64,000 nt of DNA from Neopestalotiopsis rosae (Eukaryota; Ascomycota; Sordariomycetes; Amphisphaeriales; Sporocadaceae): contig JALGAS010000010.1 in NCBI GenBank assembly GCA_023078685.1, forward strand, positions 744,001 to 808,000. The letters are read 5' to 3'. Position 1 is the first letter of the stretch; every line of letters starts with the position of its first letter. Below are positions 32,940-46,200 of this stretch, piece after piece. The notes below the pieces were generated by a model. That model was not told the DNA's origin. It saw nothing but the letters and a program-made list of their open reading frames with translations, and did no database searches. The translations under genes and the position numbers were made by a program.

Positions 32940-33680
32940 GATGGTTTTTGTCCTTTTCTTTTTACTTACTGTACACCAGATAACTGGCAGTCAATTATTT
33001 TGTCTGCTTCTCTATATGAACATCTGAGTACTATAGCAGCACATCTTATACTTTTAAATTCAAAGCCAGTCATATGGGCTGTCTGCCGTTGGAAAAGAAA
33101 CAATATTTCCATTCCCAAATTTATAGTGGACCGCTATCTACTGACAGGATCCCCGCGTCATGTCATCGGGCTCCGAGCGATGGGGTCTGTCTGGCATATC
33201 CCTGCTTGAAACAAACGGTAACCCAAGGCAAGGGCCCCCAAGCTCGGATCTTGCCATTTAATAACAGCAGCCCAACCTCTCTAGGTTTAAATACGACTGA
33301 GTAGCTTTGCGCAAATCAAAACAAACAACAACAATAATAACAATCTCAACCGACTTCTTTTTTCCAAATCTTTTTCGTGGTCTCGCCGCTTTGACTTATT
33401 CTTCTTCCCCAGTCTTTTAAAATGTGATTTTTGTGTGTGCATAATTGTAAACTTGACAGCGAACTCTGATTGATTAAAGGCAAAAAGATCGGGGTGTGCC
33501 CCTCCAAAAAAAAAAAAACCTCCGACGTCCCGAGATCTCCAAAAACATTGTGATATCATAGAAGCAAAACAAGCATATTTCATACATAAGCAACCAGATA
33601 ACAAAGAAGAGGCGCCAATTCGGTGTGCCAGTGATAAGGGAAACAGAGGGAAAGGGAAAGGGAGCAGAAAAACAAAAACA
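32940..33680. other. Intergenic region upstream of MFS gene
   Basis: No gene seen. An A12 run lies at about 33508-33519, and an A/G-rich leader directly precedes the ATG at 33681. Confidence 0.5.
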
Positions 33681-35549
33681 ATGGCGCGCAGCTTCCGCCG
33701 CCTCCTCCCATTTGCGCCCTCGGCGACGCCTCTGCAGGCCACGACGTACCTGCTCGGCATCTCCCTCTTCAGCATCTCCTTCCTCGTCTTCCTCAACTCG
33801 GCCGTCTCCTTTCTCGTCACGGACCTCGTCGGCGTCAAGACGCGCGTGGGCGACATTGTCGGCACCCTCGGCTTCGTCGACGAGGTCGTCGCCCTCGTCG
33901 CCTGCCCCGCCTGGGGCCTCGCCTCGGACCGCCTGGGCGTGCGCTGGGTCGCCGTGCTGGGCTACGCCGTCATCGGCTTCAGCCTCGTCTGCTTTGTCCA
34001 GGTGCCCCAGGGCTGGGCGGGCGTGCGCGCCCTCGTGGCCGTCCGCATCCTGTTTGCGCTCGGCGCCACCGCCGCGGCCACCATGGTCACGGCCATTCTG
34101 CCGAGCTTGACCGACGACGAGGTGGAAGGGGAGGACGAGGATGATGCCAATGGAGAGGGAAATGGACAGCACCGAAGGAGCGCGAGGAAGCCCAACCAGA
34201 GACACAGCGTCGCCATGAGCTTTGAGAGCGATGCCACCATAACGCCGCAGAGCTACTCGAGAGGTCTCAGCGCGGACGGCTCGACCAGCAGCAGTCGCAG
34301 GAGAGGCGCCGGCAATGACGATGAGAACAACAAGGAAGACAGTAGGGGACGCAAGCCATCGGCGCTGGCGGGCTTCGTGGGTCTCTTCACGGGCTGTGGT
34401 GCCCTGGTCGCGCTGTCCCTGTTCCTGCCCCTGCCGGCACGTTTCTCCAAGCGCGAAGGCGTTACGCCCGCCGAGGCCATCACGTACAGCTTCTACGTCG
34501 TGGCCGTCGTGGCCCTCGGCGTGGCTCTCTTTGTCTTCATGGGCCTCAAGGATCTCAAGGGAGAGGAAGGCAAGGGGTGGCGCATGCTGCTCGGCCTGAG
34601 ACGGAAGCGGGAGACGGGCGACGAGGACGAAACGTCGGGAGCACAAGCTGCGGCCGGCCATGGACCTCTGCCGTATCGCCACCTCCTCATGTCCTCGCTC
34701 CGCCTGGGCCTGACGGACCCGCACATCGCCGTGGGCTACCTGGGCGGCTTCGTCGCGCGCGCCAGCACCGTGGCCATCAGCCTCTTTATCCCGCTCTACA
34801 TCAACACCTTTTTCATCGGCAACGGCTTCTGCCAGGGCTCGCCTCACGACCCTTCCCCGGAGCTGAAAAAGGAGTGCCGCACCGCCTATATCCTATCCTC
34901 CATCCTAAGCGGCGTGGCGCAGCTCGTCGCCCTCTTGTGCGCCCCCTTATTTGGCTACCTGAGCGCCCGCAAGTGGCGCGGCGTCAACTTGCCCATCCTC
35001 GTCTCCACCCTCTGCGGCGTCGTGGGCTATATCGTCTTCCCCCGCCTGTCGAGCCCAGAGTACAAGGACGTCGACGGCCGGGGCGGAGGCGGCATCGTCT
35101 TCTTGGTTGTCGCGCTTCTGGGCATCAGCCAGATTGGCGCCATTGTCTGCAGTCTCGGCTCGCTCGGCCGCGGCGTCTTGAGCGCTGACTTGCCCGTTGC
35201 CGTATCTTCCACCTCCAACACATCGGAACACGGGGACAGCCAAGGGAGCGAGAGGGCACCGCTGCTGGAGAATGGTAACGGGCAGCAGCACGAAGCTGCC
35301 ACGATGGGAGCGGGAGGAGAACAAGATGAGAAGCTTGTCTCGCGCGTACAGCTCAAGGGCTCCGTGGCAGGCGTCTATTCGTGGTGCGGCGGTGCCGCCA
35401 TCTTGTTGCTCACCAAGCTGGGAGGATACCTCTTTGACGTGGCCAGCACCGGTGCACCATTCTACATGATGGCAGCCTTTAATGCGCTGCTCTTGGTGGC
35501 CGTGCTGGCGATCGATCTCGGCAATGGGATCAGGGCCACTAGGTCGTAA
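33681..35549 (+). CDS. MFS transporter, substrate unknown (12-TM with large loops)
   Basis: Intronless, 622 aa, ATG 33681 (MARSFRRLLPFAPSATPLQA) in an AAAACAATGG context. Membrane segments cluster as TM1-4 (about 22-150), TM5-6 (about 225-295), then TM7 onward (about 345 to the end). Between TM4 and TM5 is an acidic, Ser/Arg-rich loop of about 75 residues (about 150-225), and a second polar loop at about 512-560 contains an ERAPLL dileucine-type sorting motif. The MFS A-motif-like GLASDRLGVRW follows TM2. The fold is that of the major facilitator superfamily, but I do not recognise a transported substrate. Dileucine and acidic loops hint at endosomal or vacuolar sorting, which is inference. 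Third-position GC is very high in the first 450 bp. Confidence 0.85.
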   Translation: MARSFRRLLPFAPSATPLQATTYLLGISLFSISFLVFLNSAVSFLVTDLVGVKTRVGDIVGTLGFVDEVVALVACPAWGLASDRLGVRWVAVLGYAVIGFSLVCFVQVPQGWAGVRALVAVRILFALGATAAATMVTAILPSLTDDEVEGEDEDDANGEGNGQHRRSARKPNQRHSVAMSFESDATITPQSYSRGLSADGSTSSSRRRGAGNDDENNKEDSRGRKPSALAGFVGLFTGCGALVALSLFLPLPARFSKREGVTPAEAITYSFYVVAVVALGVALFVFMGLKDLKGEEGKGWRMLLGLRRKRETGDEDETSGAQAAAGHGPLPYRHLLMSSLRLGLTDPHIAVGYLGGFVARASTVAISLFIPLYINTFFIGNGFCQGSPHDPSPELKKECRTAYILSSILSGVAQLVALLCAPLFGYLSARKWRGVNLPILVSTLCGVVGYIVFPRLSSPEYKDVDGRGGGGIVFLVVALLGISQIGAIVCSLGSLGRGVLSADLPVAVSSTSNTSEHGDSQGSERAPLLENGNGQQHEAATMGAGGEQDEKLVSRVQLKGSVAGVYSWCGGAAILLLTKLGGYLFDVASTGAPFYMMAAFNALLLVAVLAIDLGNGIRATRS

Positions 35550-38500
35550 AGGACCCAATAGGATGTTTGTGAATATTAAATTTGTACATATATAGGTAAC
35601 AGAAACATATCTGATTCATTTGGTACATCGCTCATCCATGGTTGATATTGTGATGCTATGCTTGTCAGACGGTACAATGTCCTGGATGATCACAATTTTG
35701 TTTCGGCGCGTTGAATTCTACCCTGAAAGTGCAATATCTGCCTTGAACGTAACATCTGCAGCTAATCCTTTGCAATGATGCTCGCACGAGTCTCCATAGT
35801 AAACACCAGTTGCGGTGTACGGGCGTATATAAAACATTCTCTTTCACAAGCATGGAGCTCATATCTCGGTACGTAGCATTCGACCATGATTGCATGCAGA
35901 ACTTCCACACCTCGACGAGGCGCAATTCCTCCTGGTAATTTCGACTGCTTGGCTTCACCGATATTTTACATTTGCGCATCCCTTGGCATACCGGGTTGAT
36001 GGGATACATTCCAGCATAATGTATAGAACAGTTCACAGAAGAAATTGGGAAGCCGCCCTTTGAAACACATCAAGGGACACAGTGGTTACGTTGGCGAAAT
36101 ATTATCCTACCTGGGTTTGTCTTGCCTCGTCGTTCATGTGTGCGATGCCCTTGCGAGAAAGTTGTGTCGCGGACCGTTCGGATCAGAGCATCATGAAATG
36201 TGTCGCCCCACTCTTATGTATATATCTCTAGTCCTGGGATGCAGAGCAAATTGTTCATGGCTCGGCTTTCAATCCTTTGTCGCCGTGGCAATATTTCCTG
36301 CCGCTCATGCCAATGAATTACAATTCTGACAATGCAACAGCACTGTTCGCTGCATCTGAGTACAGTGTCAAACGACAAAGCTGATGGAAGAATCGTTGTA
36401 TCTCCTCAGAAGGGCAGAGTGGTAAGTCACCGGATCTAGCTCCCAGCAAGTTACTCTACTCTTATCAACAATCTTATTGAGATGATATGCATTACAGGGT
36501 GATCGGTGTTGATGAAATACGTCAAAGGCATTATACCCGTAGCGCACGCTCGTGTCGTCGGATGTCGTCGCAACTCGGTCGTTTCTCATGGTGCTGCCTG
36601 CATGTGTTGTCCGAGTTTCGCAGTGGTCTATTAATGTGTGGAAGCCATTGACGATGGCGTCAGACGCAAGGAGCTATTATCGTCCGATGTGATGAGCTTG
36701 AAAATGCTTGTTTCATGCAAGCAGACAAAATCTGCTTCTCTCCTGTGACTGCTAGCGAGTCAGGGCACATGGATTATATCAGGGATATCGTCCTCTGGCA
36801 TCGTGATAAGAGGCAATCTTATCCGCAAACGTCAGACATCTCAGACGATACAGCAGCTGGCGATGGAGCGACATCGGCGCTATTTCGACACTCAGACCAA
36901 GGCAGACTGGCTCGACTGGGTACAGTGAACCATGTCACCGTTGGAACGTTGCAGCTGCAGATGTCAAGGATGTCGACCTGTCACTAGCATGAAAAGGGGA
37001 TTTGCAACTAAAAGACTGTTAACGCAGGGGTGCAAGTTTCTAGAAGTGCGCTAGAATCCTTCCAGAAGGTAGAGTGAGAAAAGTCTGTCTCACTTTGCTC
37101 CGGCATAGAGTGCCCGTCTGACAGCGTCGTAGACCGTTGCTGCGTAGCATTTCCAGATGAGCCGGCGCTGAAGTCGACGCCGACTGCTCCGAGGACAACG
37201 TCGATCGTCTTGGCTTGCAGTACTATACGTGCGAGTCTGGAGCGTCAACCCGAACTGAATCTCAGCTTTATATAAACCCTGCGCTGTATAGGGCTGGGCG
37301 GTCGAGTCAGGGACGGCAATGACGCAAAGTTGCGGGAGACAGAGACCCTCGGCAAGGTAGGAAGAAACACTTTGAATACGGCGTCGTCAGTCGTCTTGTA
37401 ATTAATTTTCAAATCTGTAGAAAAGATTTTGACGTCTGGTACTGAACATGATCAGCAGAAGCAGTTGCTGTCAAATTTCGTCGTGCGCGTGTCTCAACAC
37501 TGACACTTATGGCTCAGTTACCTCCGTCTACAATCGGATCGATGTCTAGAAGCCGCAGGCAAGCAATGGTGTGCACATTTTGGTGGTCGCACTGCTGTAG
37601 CGTTCAGTCGGTGGCTTCAAGGCTCAAGCCCAGTGCTATATTAAAACCAAGGCCGGCGCCGGGCGGAGTTCGACCACGGCTAATAACCTACTGTGTAGTA
37701 GTCAACTAAAGTGCAGCCTCAGCGCACCGTAGACCTGGACGAAGGATCAAGATGGTGGTGTGTGGCTACCAAGCCCAAGGGACGGCCAGCACAGCGGGAC
37801 AGCTCCTCGGAGATGCATAATCAATCTCGCAAGGATCGTTTCCCCAGGCGAGCGAGACTAGCAGCGCCAAGGCACACTTCTACCAATACGGTATGCGTCC
37901 GAAAGGGTCGGCAGTCGAGTTTGCTGGGCTGTGGAATTTTTTTCCCTTTTGGGGCAAAACATCCATCAGCTTTGGTTTGTGGTGTCGCGGAATTGTTCAA
38001 TTGGCACAGCGGAATGTACTTCACCCATAATTCCCTTCATATGAACGCAGTGGAGATGTCATTGGGAAGCAATTTTTCTCTGAGCTGATCATGGCAAGAT
38101 CAAGCAAGATAAGGGGCAAACAATGAAGAAACTAAAGTCGTCAATAGTGTAGAGAGATGTGCGACTCTATCGAATTTTATGGGTAGGTGGGTGACTGTTG
38201 TTGTGTTGTTGCGGGAGGACCGACAGACCGAACTTGTACGAACGAATGGCGGACGGGTAGGTAGCTGGGCTGGACCGGGCTCTGCTGGGCTATGCAATTA
38301 TCAGAATTTCAACCTGAGATCGAGTCCCAAGTACCCTAGTACTACAGCAAGCCAAAGTACAGCGACTGACGGCGAGTTTCCAATGGAGGGGAAGGAGGGG
38401 TAACAAAAAAAGCCACCAGAAAAAAAACCAACAGACAGCGCGGACAAACAAACCAGCAGCTGGCCATATGGAAAGGGTGTCGAGAGACGCCGGCCATGGA

Positions 38501-41500
38501 TTGGACCTTGGACCAGCCAGCCCATGGATTGCTCCGATATGCCAGATGCGTCATGTGCCAGTCTGACGTGACCCCGGGGCGACTTTACTGTCACTGGGTT
38601 TAGCGACACCAATCAAACATGGGAGGTGAGTTTTCGCATATATGGATAACTACCTAGGGGGTGCGACTTATAGATGTTTTTTGGTTGATGCAAATGCTAT
38701 GCTGTGGCAGTTTTGAACTTGCTGCGGATTCTAGAAGTGATAGCAGATGAGATGAAATCATAATTACATGTTGCAACCAAAAGATACCTACAGTCTGTCC
38801 ATTCAGCTGCTCAAGAGCCCTCGTCGTACTTCAGAATAGAGATATCAGAATGTCACTTTCTTGCAAGCATCAGATCACTCTGAGTAGGACCCTTGAATAC
38901 CCGCCGCCATCAGATGCATTCAATGTTATGTGTCCGTCGCCATACAATACTGTTTTCGTAGAGACACCAGTGTCTTGATGATAATATCTCTTAATCTAAG
39001 TGCACGTCCACGACGTTGCCAACGTCTTGACCCTTGAAGGAAATGACAAAACCTTGTTTGGACGGCGAGCACGCGCGCAACGTCCTGCTAAGTTCAAGCT
39101 CGAGGCGCAATCATGACATGTCGCCATCTACGATGAATGCTCGACTTCGGGATGACAGCATCGTCCGGCGCTAGTCATTAGAGTTTGGGACCCCCGAAAC
39201 GCTGAGCCTCGGAGTATCGCGATATAGATATATGTATAACCAAATCCCTGACGAGCATCTCGTTTCTGTACATTGATAGTGAAGCCTGGCTAGGGGGAAG
39301 AAGAGCGCAGTGTGCGCCCGCAGTTGGGGATCGCATATGGTATAAAATATTGTCATGATGATGGCAATAGGAATCCACAAATACTAGAGAAGCTCATACC
39401 TACGTAACCTAGTGATTGATGTCCGCGACCTATACTAGTTGGAACACCTGCACCACTAAAGTGTGATTGTGCGGATACTCGTGGAAGGACATCTTTCAGA
39501 AATGCTACAAAAACAAGAGATCGCCTAATATATATGATCTTGATCAAAGATTGATAATTGTTGTTCGCCAACGGTGCCGACGTCCAGGTATGAGTATAGT
39601 CTGCAGGTCGCGATCGAGGATGACGGATGCTTGCTGGGATGTTCATGCACGTCTTTCAAGGTAACTGGGGTTCAAATTTTCACCCCGGTTTATGCAACTA
39701 AGAGAAAGTCCAGGCTACACACCCAAGTTTTAATTACTTTATATGAACATGGGACCCCAAGAAGCAGCAGCCGCGACTGACTTGCAGAGGGCAGCTCCAA
39801 ATGACCAGGCCGGCCTTTTACTCCACCACGAGCAACTTGCTACATACTCTCAACTCTAGCTTTTACCTTACCATCAATCTTTGGCTACCTATTGATGGAA
39901 TTGAGCCTACATTTCATGCAATACATTACACTACAGCTTTGTTGTGCTTGGTTGGCCGTCTAGCGAGAGCAATTCCTGAGCTCACTGGCAGGAGCTAGTA
40001 CTCCGTACATTATACTCTAATCTACTACCTGCCCACCTTTGCCTACATCACCTAACCCGAACGACCTCAAGCTTCACATACATACTACATTGCCTGGCAA
40101 ATTACACCTGAATTGGGCCCGGCCCGTTGTCAGCACCAAACTCCTCGATCTTCTTCTTTCCAGGCTACCCTACTTGCCTACCTGCGAATAAGCATCGGCT
40201 GTTTCTTTGACTTTGAACGTACATACACCTGTTGTGGCCGGTTCGCTCGCCCCTCTCAAGCTCAGCAGACATACCTTTTCCGTGCCTACAATTCCAGTGA
40301 TTATTATTATATCCGAACTGTCAGCCTCTACATTGGGAATTGGACCCCTCCTTGGCTGTAAGACGCACAACTCTACGACCAAAGACCCTGTGCCTTACTT
40401 CACCGTCCTAACCCGGCTCACGGCAACACGGCCAGCCACTTGGATCCGTCTTGCGAGGCTAAGCTTCGTCCCGTGGCACAGGGCGGATCTCAGACAAGAG
40501 AAAGAAAGAGGGAAAAAAGAATTATTCTCCCATTTAAAATCAGGCGCGTCGCCAGAACAGGAAACGTCTAGGACCAGTCACGACTCACGACTTGAGCTCC
40601 ATTGTGAAGAAAATTCTGGGCTCCGCTCAAGCTCTCTAGGCAAAGTACCGGTACCTGACTTGAGTACCAGCAGAGGACTGGAGCTGCACGCAGGAGAGGG
40701 ACCCATCAGCAGCCGCCCATCCATAGTCGCAGTCCCGGTTACCCAGTCCCAGTCCAAGTCCACACCACGCATGCACAGACAATAGACTTGCAGGCCCCCC
40801 GTATGACCCAGCCGAGCATAGCGGGCTGCCTGGTCTGTGGTTGAACGACGTCCGACTACGTACCTGGCGTAGTGTATGTACCTACTGGACCTACTACAGT
40901 AGCCAGCCCAGCTCCAAGACTGAAAAAAAGACGACGCAGAAAAAAAAAAAAAAAGAGCTTTAGCAGTGGCTCTCCACACAACGGCGAACGGAAGAAAAAA
41001 TCATTCTCCTCCTGGTAAACGAAGTTCCTAAAGTCTCTGGGTTCCCAAGGCGGCCCGAACAGCGAAAGCAGCTTGTCACAGAGAGGAAACGAACCCTCAT
41101 CAAAGTCGTCTGTTGATCTGACCATTTGCTCCATTGACCCCATCTGTCGTCGTTTTCCTCTACCAAAGAAAATCCTCCTTCGTCGTTAGCAACTGCATGT
41201 GCCTCTTTTCAACCTGAGAACTTCCCTACTCCAGACTTGGAAAGCACACCATCCGCTCCCCAAAACCACCTTTCCGCTCAACTTTTAACAAACAATTACA
41301 TAAAAAGCCCTTAGTCGTTTCTTCCTCTTACCATACACTCACTTGTCATCACGTATCTAACACCTGTCTTTGAACACCAAACGGTCCTCTTGCTACTACT
41401 GCGTGCTACCTACCCAACAACTCCCCCTGGAGCCGCTTGGATCATCCCATTCTTATCTCCAGAGAGCAAGAAAGACAGACAGATCATTTCAGCCTGACTG

Positions 41501-41860
41501 CCTATCCGCCCGTTCCACGTCGTTGGATCTCCGGTTTCCCCAGATTATGTACTGATTAGCTTTGCATAACCGCGCTTGGGAAAGTCTACACAGACAAGGA
41601 CGCTCGTTGTTTCCGGGTTTCTAATTGTGGTGGTGTTGGCTTGCCTCTAGGTGTGGTCGTTCTTGTTGTTGTATACTGTCACGCCATCACTGGGACCAAA
41701 AACCACTTACACAATCAAAACTCACCAGCCGGGTTCTGACAAACGGTCAACCCCCATCTTGCCCATTACACAAAACACACCCGTGCTGAACTATCTGATC
41801 AACTGTGAGAGGCGTTTGCCGCCCACGCACCCGGCAATCGTCTCCTTATCCGAGACTGTC
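35550..41860. other. Long gene-poor region (6.3 kb) upstream of bZIP gene
   Basis: No convincing gene. Candidate frames (for example 37711-38088 and 40207-40785) have no ATG start or family character. A perfect TATA palindrome, TTTATATAAA, is at 37267-37276 without a gene after it. An A15 run lies at about 40940-40954. From about 41200 to 41860 the plus strand is pyrimidine-rich and free of strong ORFs, consistent with a long 5' leader or promoter for the bZIP gene. Confidence 0.5.
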
Positions 41861-43299
41861 ATGTCTGACAACATGTCTATCGATCACAAAGACCCGTCCA
41901 AGGAGAACACTCCTGCCGACTCCAAGGCCTCGACTCCCGATCATGAGCAAAGTCCCTCTACTGGCGCCCCGGAAGCTCAGCCAACGAAGCGCAAGGGTGG
42001 CCGAAAGCCTGTAAGTCACCTTCAGACACTTGTGAATGCACTTTATATTTTCTTTTTTTCTTTGCTTTTTGGTCTCTTTTTTTGGTCCCTTTGAAAATAG
42101 AAGTAAAAGTGTGTCAATCACTGCTGACAATGCACTATAGATCTATGCAACATCGGAAGAAAGAAAGCAGAGGAACCGTCAGGCACAGGCTGCTTTCCGA
42201 GAGCGTCGCACAGAGTACATCAAGCAACTGGAAGAGACGATTAGAGTCCATGAGTCTAATCTTTCCAACTTGCAGGCGGCTCACAGAAGTGCCGCTGACG
42301 AGTGTTTGATGTTGCGCTACAAGAACTCTCTGTTGGAGCGTATTCTCCTCGAAAAAGGAATCGATGTTCAGGCCGAACTTCAGGCCAAGACTGGCAGCCC
42401 TAGCCTTGGCCCAACACACATGCCTCAAAACATGGTCCAACCTCCTCCTATTCAACGTGCTATCCTCAACCGACACCACTCACGCAGGTCTGCATCTAGC
42501 ATAGCGCCCAAGCTCGAACCTGGCCAAGGATCACTGCCACAGCCGATGCATGGAATGCAAAGTGTAGCCTCCCCAGCCTCGAGACCGACGCCGCCTTCCC
42601 ACGCCGCCTCTCCAACCAGCGCAACACCCGGCTATGGTGGTTCCGCCGTGTCTCCCAAGACCAATGAGCCTTCAAACATGAGGCCATCGATGCCAGCCCC
42701 TATGCGACAGCTGCCACCAATGCAGGGCCCCGTCGCAGCTGCAGCAGCACGACAGCAAATGATGCAACATGGAAATGGTGTTGGACCCCGTCCTGGAGGA
42801 TTTTACTCGGCTCCCAACTTCCAAAACCACATCAAACAACTCGGCAAGCTGACCCGTCCCCTGATTATATAATAGACCTTTGGCGTCCTAGGCTTACCAT
42901 GTGAGTACAGAACAGGAGTACGATGCTCCTAACGACATGATCGACGACGTCGAACTCGACAATTCGGGCCCCGGTCCCTACCCGAGCCAATTCAACGGCA
43001 ACCAGCAATCGCAGCACCAGCAGCACCAACAGCAACAACAGCATCAGCACCCGGCGCAGCACCAGCAACAACACCAACAACAGCAATCGCAGCACGGCAT
43101 ATCCCTTCCCCCGGCCGCGAGTGGCGTTTCGGCACAGCAAAATGCGACTGATGGACATGATTCGACGCAGACATCTGGCCCAGGAATGCCTTCCATGACA
43201 GCACTTCTCGATCCTGCTCTGGACTGGGATCCCTTTGGACTGAGCGCCTCCATGGCTTTCCCTTCTCAATTCTCTTTTGACACCAGCAGCATGCGATAA
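41861..43299 (+). CDS. bZIP transcription factor, Yap/Pap1-class basic region
   Basis: Three exons: 41861-42010, 42141-42843 and 42911-43299 (413 aa). Start ATG 41861 (MSDNMSIDHKDPSKENTPAD). The first intron is GTAAGT...TATAG; the second is best explained as a GC-AG intron (GCAAGC...TACAG), giving HIKQLEQEYDAPNDMIDD. The basic region at about 57-76 contains NRQAQAAFR (62-70), the NxxAQxxFR signature of Yap/Pap1-type factors, followed by a leucine-zipper-like helix at about 77-120 (YIKQLEETIRVHESNLSNL). The middle is Pro/Ser/Met-rich; the last exon has a Gln/His tract and ends near LLDPALDWDPFG, an acidic-aromatic motif like an activation domain. The protein should be nuclear. Targets are unknown, and I cannot say which named fungal bZIP it matches. 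Confidence 0.88.
43009..43097 (+). repeat. Coding (CAR/CAY)n run: Gln/His tract
   Basis: CAG, CAA and CAC codons encode an interrupted Gln/His run in the last exon of the bZIP gene. It is likely to be length-variable. Confidence 0.85.
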
Positions 43300-46200
43300 G
43301 CGCAAGTAATGTATCGGGAAGGAGAGTACAGGATAGTCCAGATCATGCGAAGAGACCATTGCCTGCAATCAGCCATACAAGGCAGATTGACTGGCTGTGC
43401 CCGCATTTTCTGGTCTCTAGTTTCGACAATGTACGGTTACAACAGAAAACAAAGCGGCACTAATCGAAAATCCCCGACATCATCCACCGTCTCGAAGCAA
43501 GAATTTCGACAACGTGGTGGAAAATGATCGGGGACACATGGCCGATCAACTTCGGAAGGAAAAAAGACACAAGTGGGAGGGGAGGAGGGAAAAAAAACAA
43601 AAGTCACGACTTGTATGTGCATGGGGCAAATGACGATTCGAAGCATTCAGCGCCTTTCGACGAGGACCTACCAAAAAGTTATCGAGGCATTATACCCCAT
43701 CGGCAGACCGGCAATTCACGTCCGCGAAGCATCAACGGCGTTTGAGGAAATGGAAAACACATCAAAAAGCAAAGAAACCGGGTTTGGATTTTATCACAAT
43801 TTTTCTTGTTTTATTTTCGGCAACGACAAGCGATTGAACCAATCAATTCCTGAACGGCGAGAGGGGTCAAGGGGAGTTCAGGCCCGAGCATGAAGCAAAG
43901 ATTTGCAACATGGAGACACCTCTGTCAGTCAATGGGCAGTACCAATTCGTCGCGCACGATTGGCACTGCTGGTGCACCAAGCACCTGAAGACTCGACACT
44001 TTATTTCGTGCGTATATCTTTACTATGGTCTTGTATTGGAAGCAAGCTCCTTCTCGAAGGACTTCTTCTCTGTACATATTCACGCATTTACAGATCTTGC
44101 AAATAAGAGATGTCATGGACTGTTGTTTGGTACATATTCTATTCTTTTATGACCTTGTTTTTTTTCTTGGATTGGTGGCACATGCCTACCCATTATTGCG
44201 TGAAGGAAGAATGAATGGATAGCGTCGGCGTTTGGCGACGGACGAATATGTGAAGTCATCATCTATTTGTGTCTCCGTATATGTCGTTCCTGGTCATCTG
44301 TTGGCTTGTACCACCCGGGCTGGCATTGCAGTACTGGCCAGACCGGTGCAAAGCGAGCCGGATTGAGGGGTATTTTACGCAGTGATCCAAACTCGGTCAA
44401 GCATACCAAAATGTATATATACCTTCTGACGTAGAATCACATATCCGGAAATCCAATTTCGTAGTTGAAAAAGGAAAGACGTTGCTCGTCTGTCATGCAG
44501 GCTGAGGGCTTTGAGAATCGTGCATCTCCGAGGAAGCAGGTGTCTTGCCCGCCTTCCTACCCCGCGTAATTCAATAAAGCAGAGGCTCGAGGTGGCTGAC
44601 AACGAGTATGCAACACGAAGAAAATAAGAGCTTACCCCAACGATGAGCGTCCGCGTGACAGGATGAGTAGGTACCAAACCCCGAACCTCACACACACCCC
44701 CGAATTCGTGAGATGCCCATTCGAATCGGGGGAGTGTTTCTGTATTTGCACACGGCTCACATACCTGCTTCACGCACACAAAACCCATCGGTAGTGTCCG
44801 TCCTCCGAGGCAGACGCGTATATACGCGTGTGTCCATGATAATTGCGCATTTCGACAGGGTTTCAAACACGGAATCGCGACCGCAGTGGAAACACTGTTT
44901 CCTCCCTCTTTTCTTGTTGCGAGAGTGGTTGGTGGATACCTCGCAGGCTTGTTAGTATCTGCAGTCCTTGGCAGTATATCTCTTGCTGCAAATGAGAGTC
45001 CGCCTCAGAAATGGTTCCTCCCGAGGCTAGAGTGCTTTTAATCATCATTTCGTCGCTTCTTCGGAGGTTCCTAATTTATCAATAACCTGAGCCTATGCCG
45101 TTGTTGGACTCGGTAACGCAAGGGTATAAGCTTCGTTCAGTGAGGGGTTCCCGGCCCATCCATCGATCTCCGGGCTAGGTGCGTGAATCCCACGTTTGAC
45201 CGAAACCGTCGCCGCATTCATCCTATCCTTTCACACGCCGGCACATGCGCATGAGCTCGCTCCAGTCCTCCCATGTGTCCGGACTCGATCGACCGAGAGT
45301 CCTCAATTGTGGCCAGAGGCAATTATGGGCTCAACTGCCTGGTATGCGCGAATACTTTGATCGCAGCTGTCAAGAACCCAGCAGTAAAAGGTCTGGGCAC
45401 CTGGTCAGTGTTGGGATCCCCCTCCCTAGGCGATGGAGTCGATGAGGGCCATAACAGGCAAGTGCTGGCGACTAGTGTTGGTCTGTTGCTTTGATCGTGA
45501 GAAGCAGAGAATTCGTCGCTGGCTCCACTTCTGGCCAATCCGAAGCGCAATGTATCTGTACCTGAGTTTGCTCCTAGGCGAGTATACATACCAACTTGGC
45601 CCTTTAGTGGATGAGAGAGGGGCATTGTTGCAGCACTAACAGGACCAGCTCCATCCAAGCAATAAACCCACGAGTGGGTGGGACCAACTCTTGCTGGACC
45701 GCCAGGATTTTGCAGTCTGCTGGCTGCTGGTTCGTGTTGTAGTGACTTGATGGTGTTCCGATTTACCCAGCTTGCCAAGCTCACGATCGCCTCGGTACTC
45801 GTTTGATGGAATAGATATCCCATTTGCTGCGTCTGCCAAGAATTGCGCCCATGTGTGCTTCGAGTCCAGACGTCGAATAGTTGCTGCATGTCGAGGCGAT
45901 CCAATCTCCAAATCATCACCCAAAAGTACCAAATTGGCATCGAACTTTGCTGGATAGATAGTTGGAGATGGCGACCATCGTGACCCTTCATCCCCCCGTC
46001 GTTTCCGTAGTAGCAACCCAATAGTTCGTGATCCTCGTGGCTCCGATCTTCTCACCGCCTACACCCATAAGGTGTTGAGACCACGCTGGCCTTTGTGGTG
46101 CATCTCAATCGTCGTAATGTCGATAGATCATATGGTTGATGGTAACTTGCCTTGTATGATTTCTCTCTTTCGGTGCCCAGTGCAATACGGCCAGCTGACG

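Noticed and set aside
33474..34847. 457-codon minus-strand ORF
   Set aside because: Antisense to the MFS gene at 33681-35549; it consists of Ala/Arg/Gly-rich filler caused by high third-position GC, with no domain.
37267..37276. Perfect TATA palindrome as evidence of a gene
   Set aside because: No ORF of more than a few codons with ATG follows within a sensible distance; kept only as a landmark.
40207..40785. 192-codon plus-strand ORF
   Set aside because: Begins with TTG and has no ATG until its last codons; no domain.
44375..44866. 163-codon minus-strand ORF
   Set aside because: No ATG start, no family character, and embedded in a region with similar random frames.
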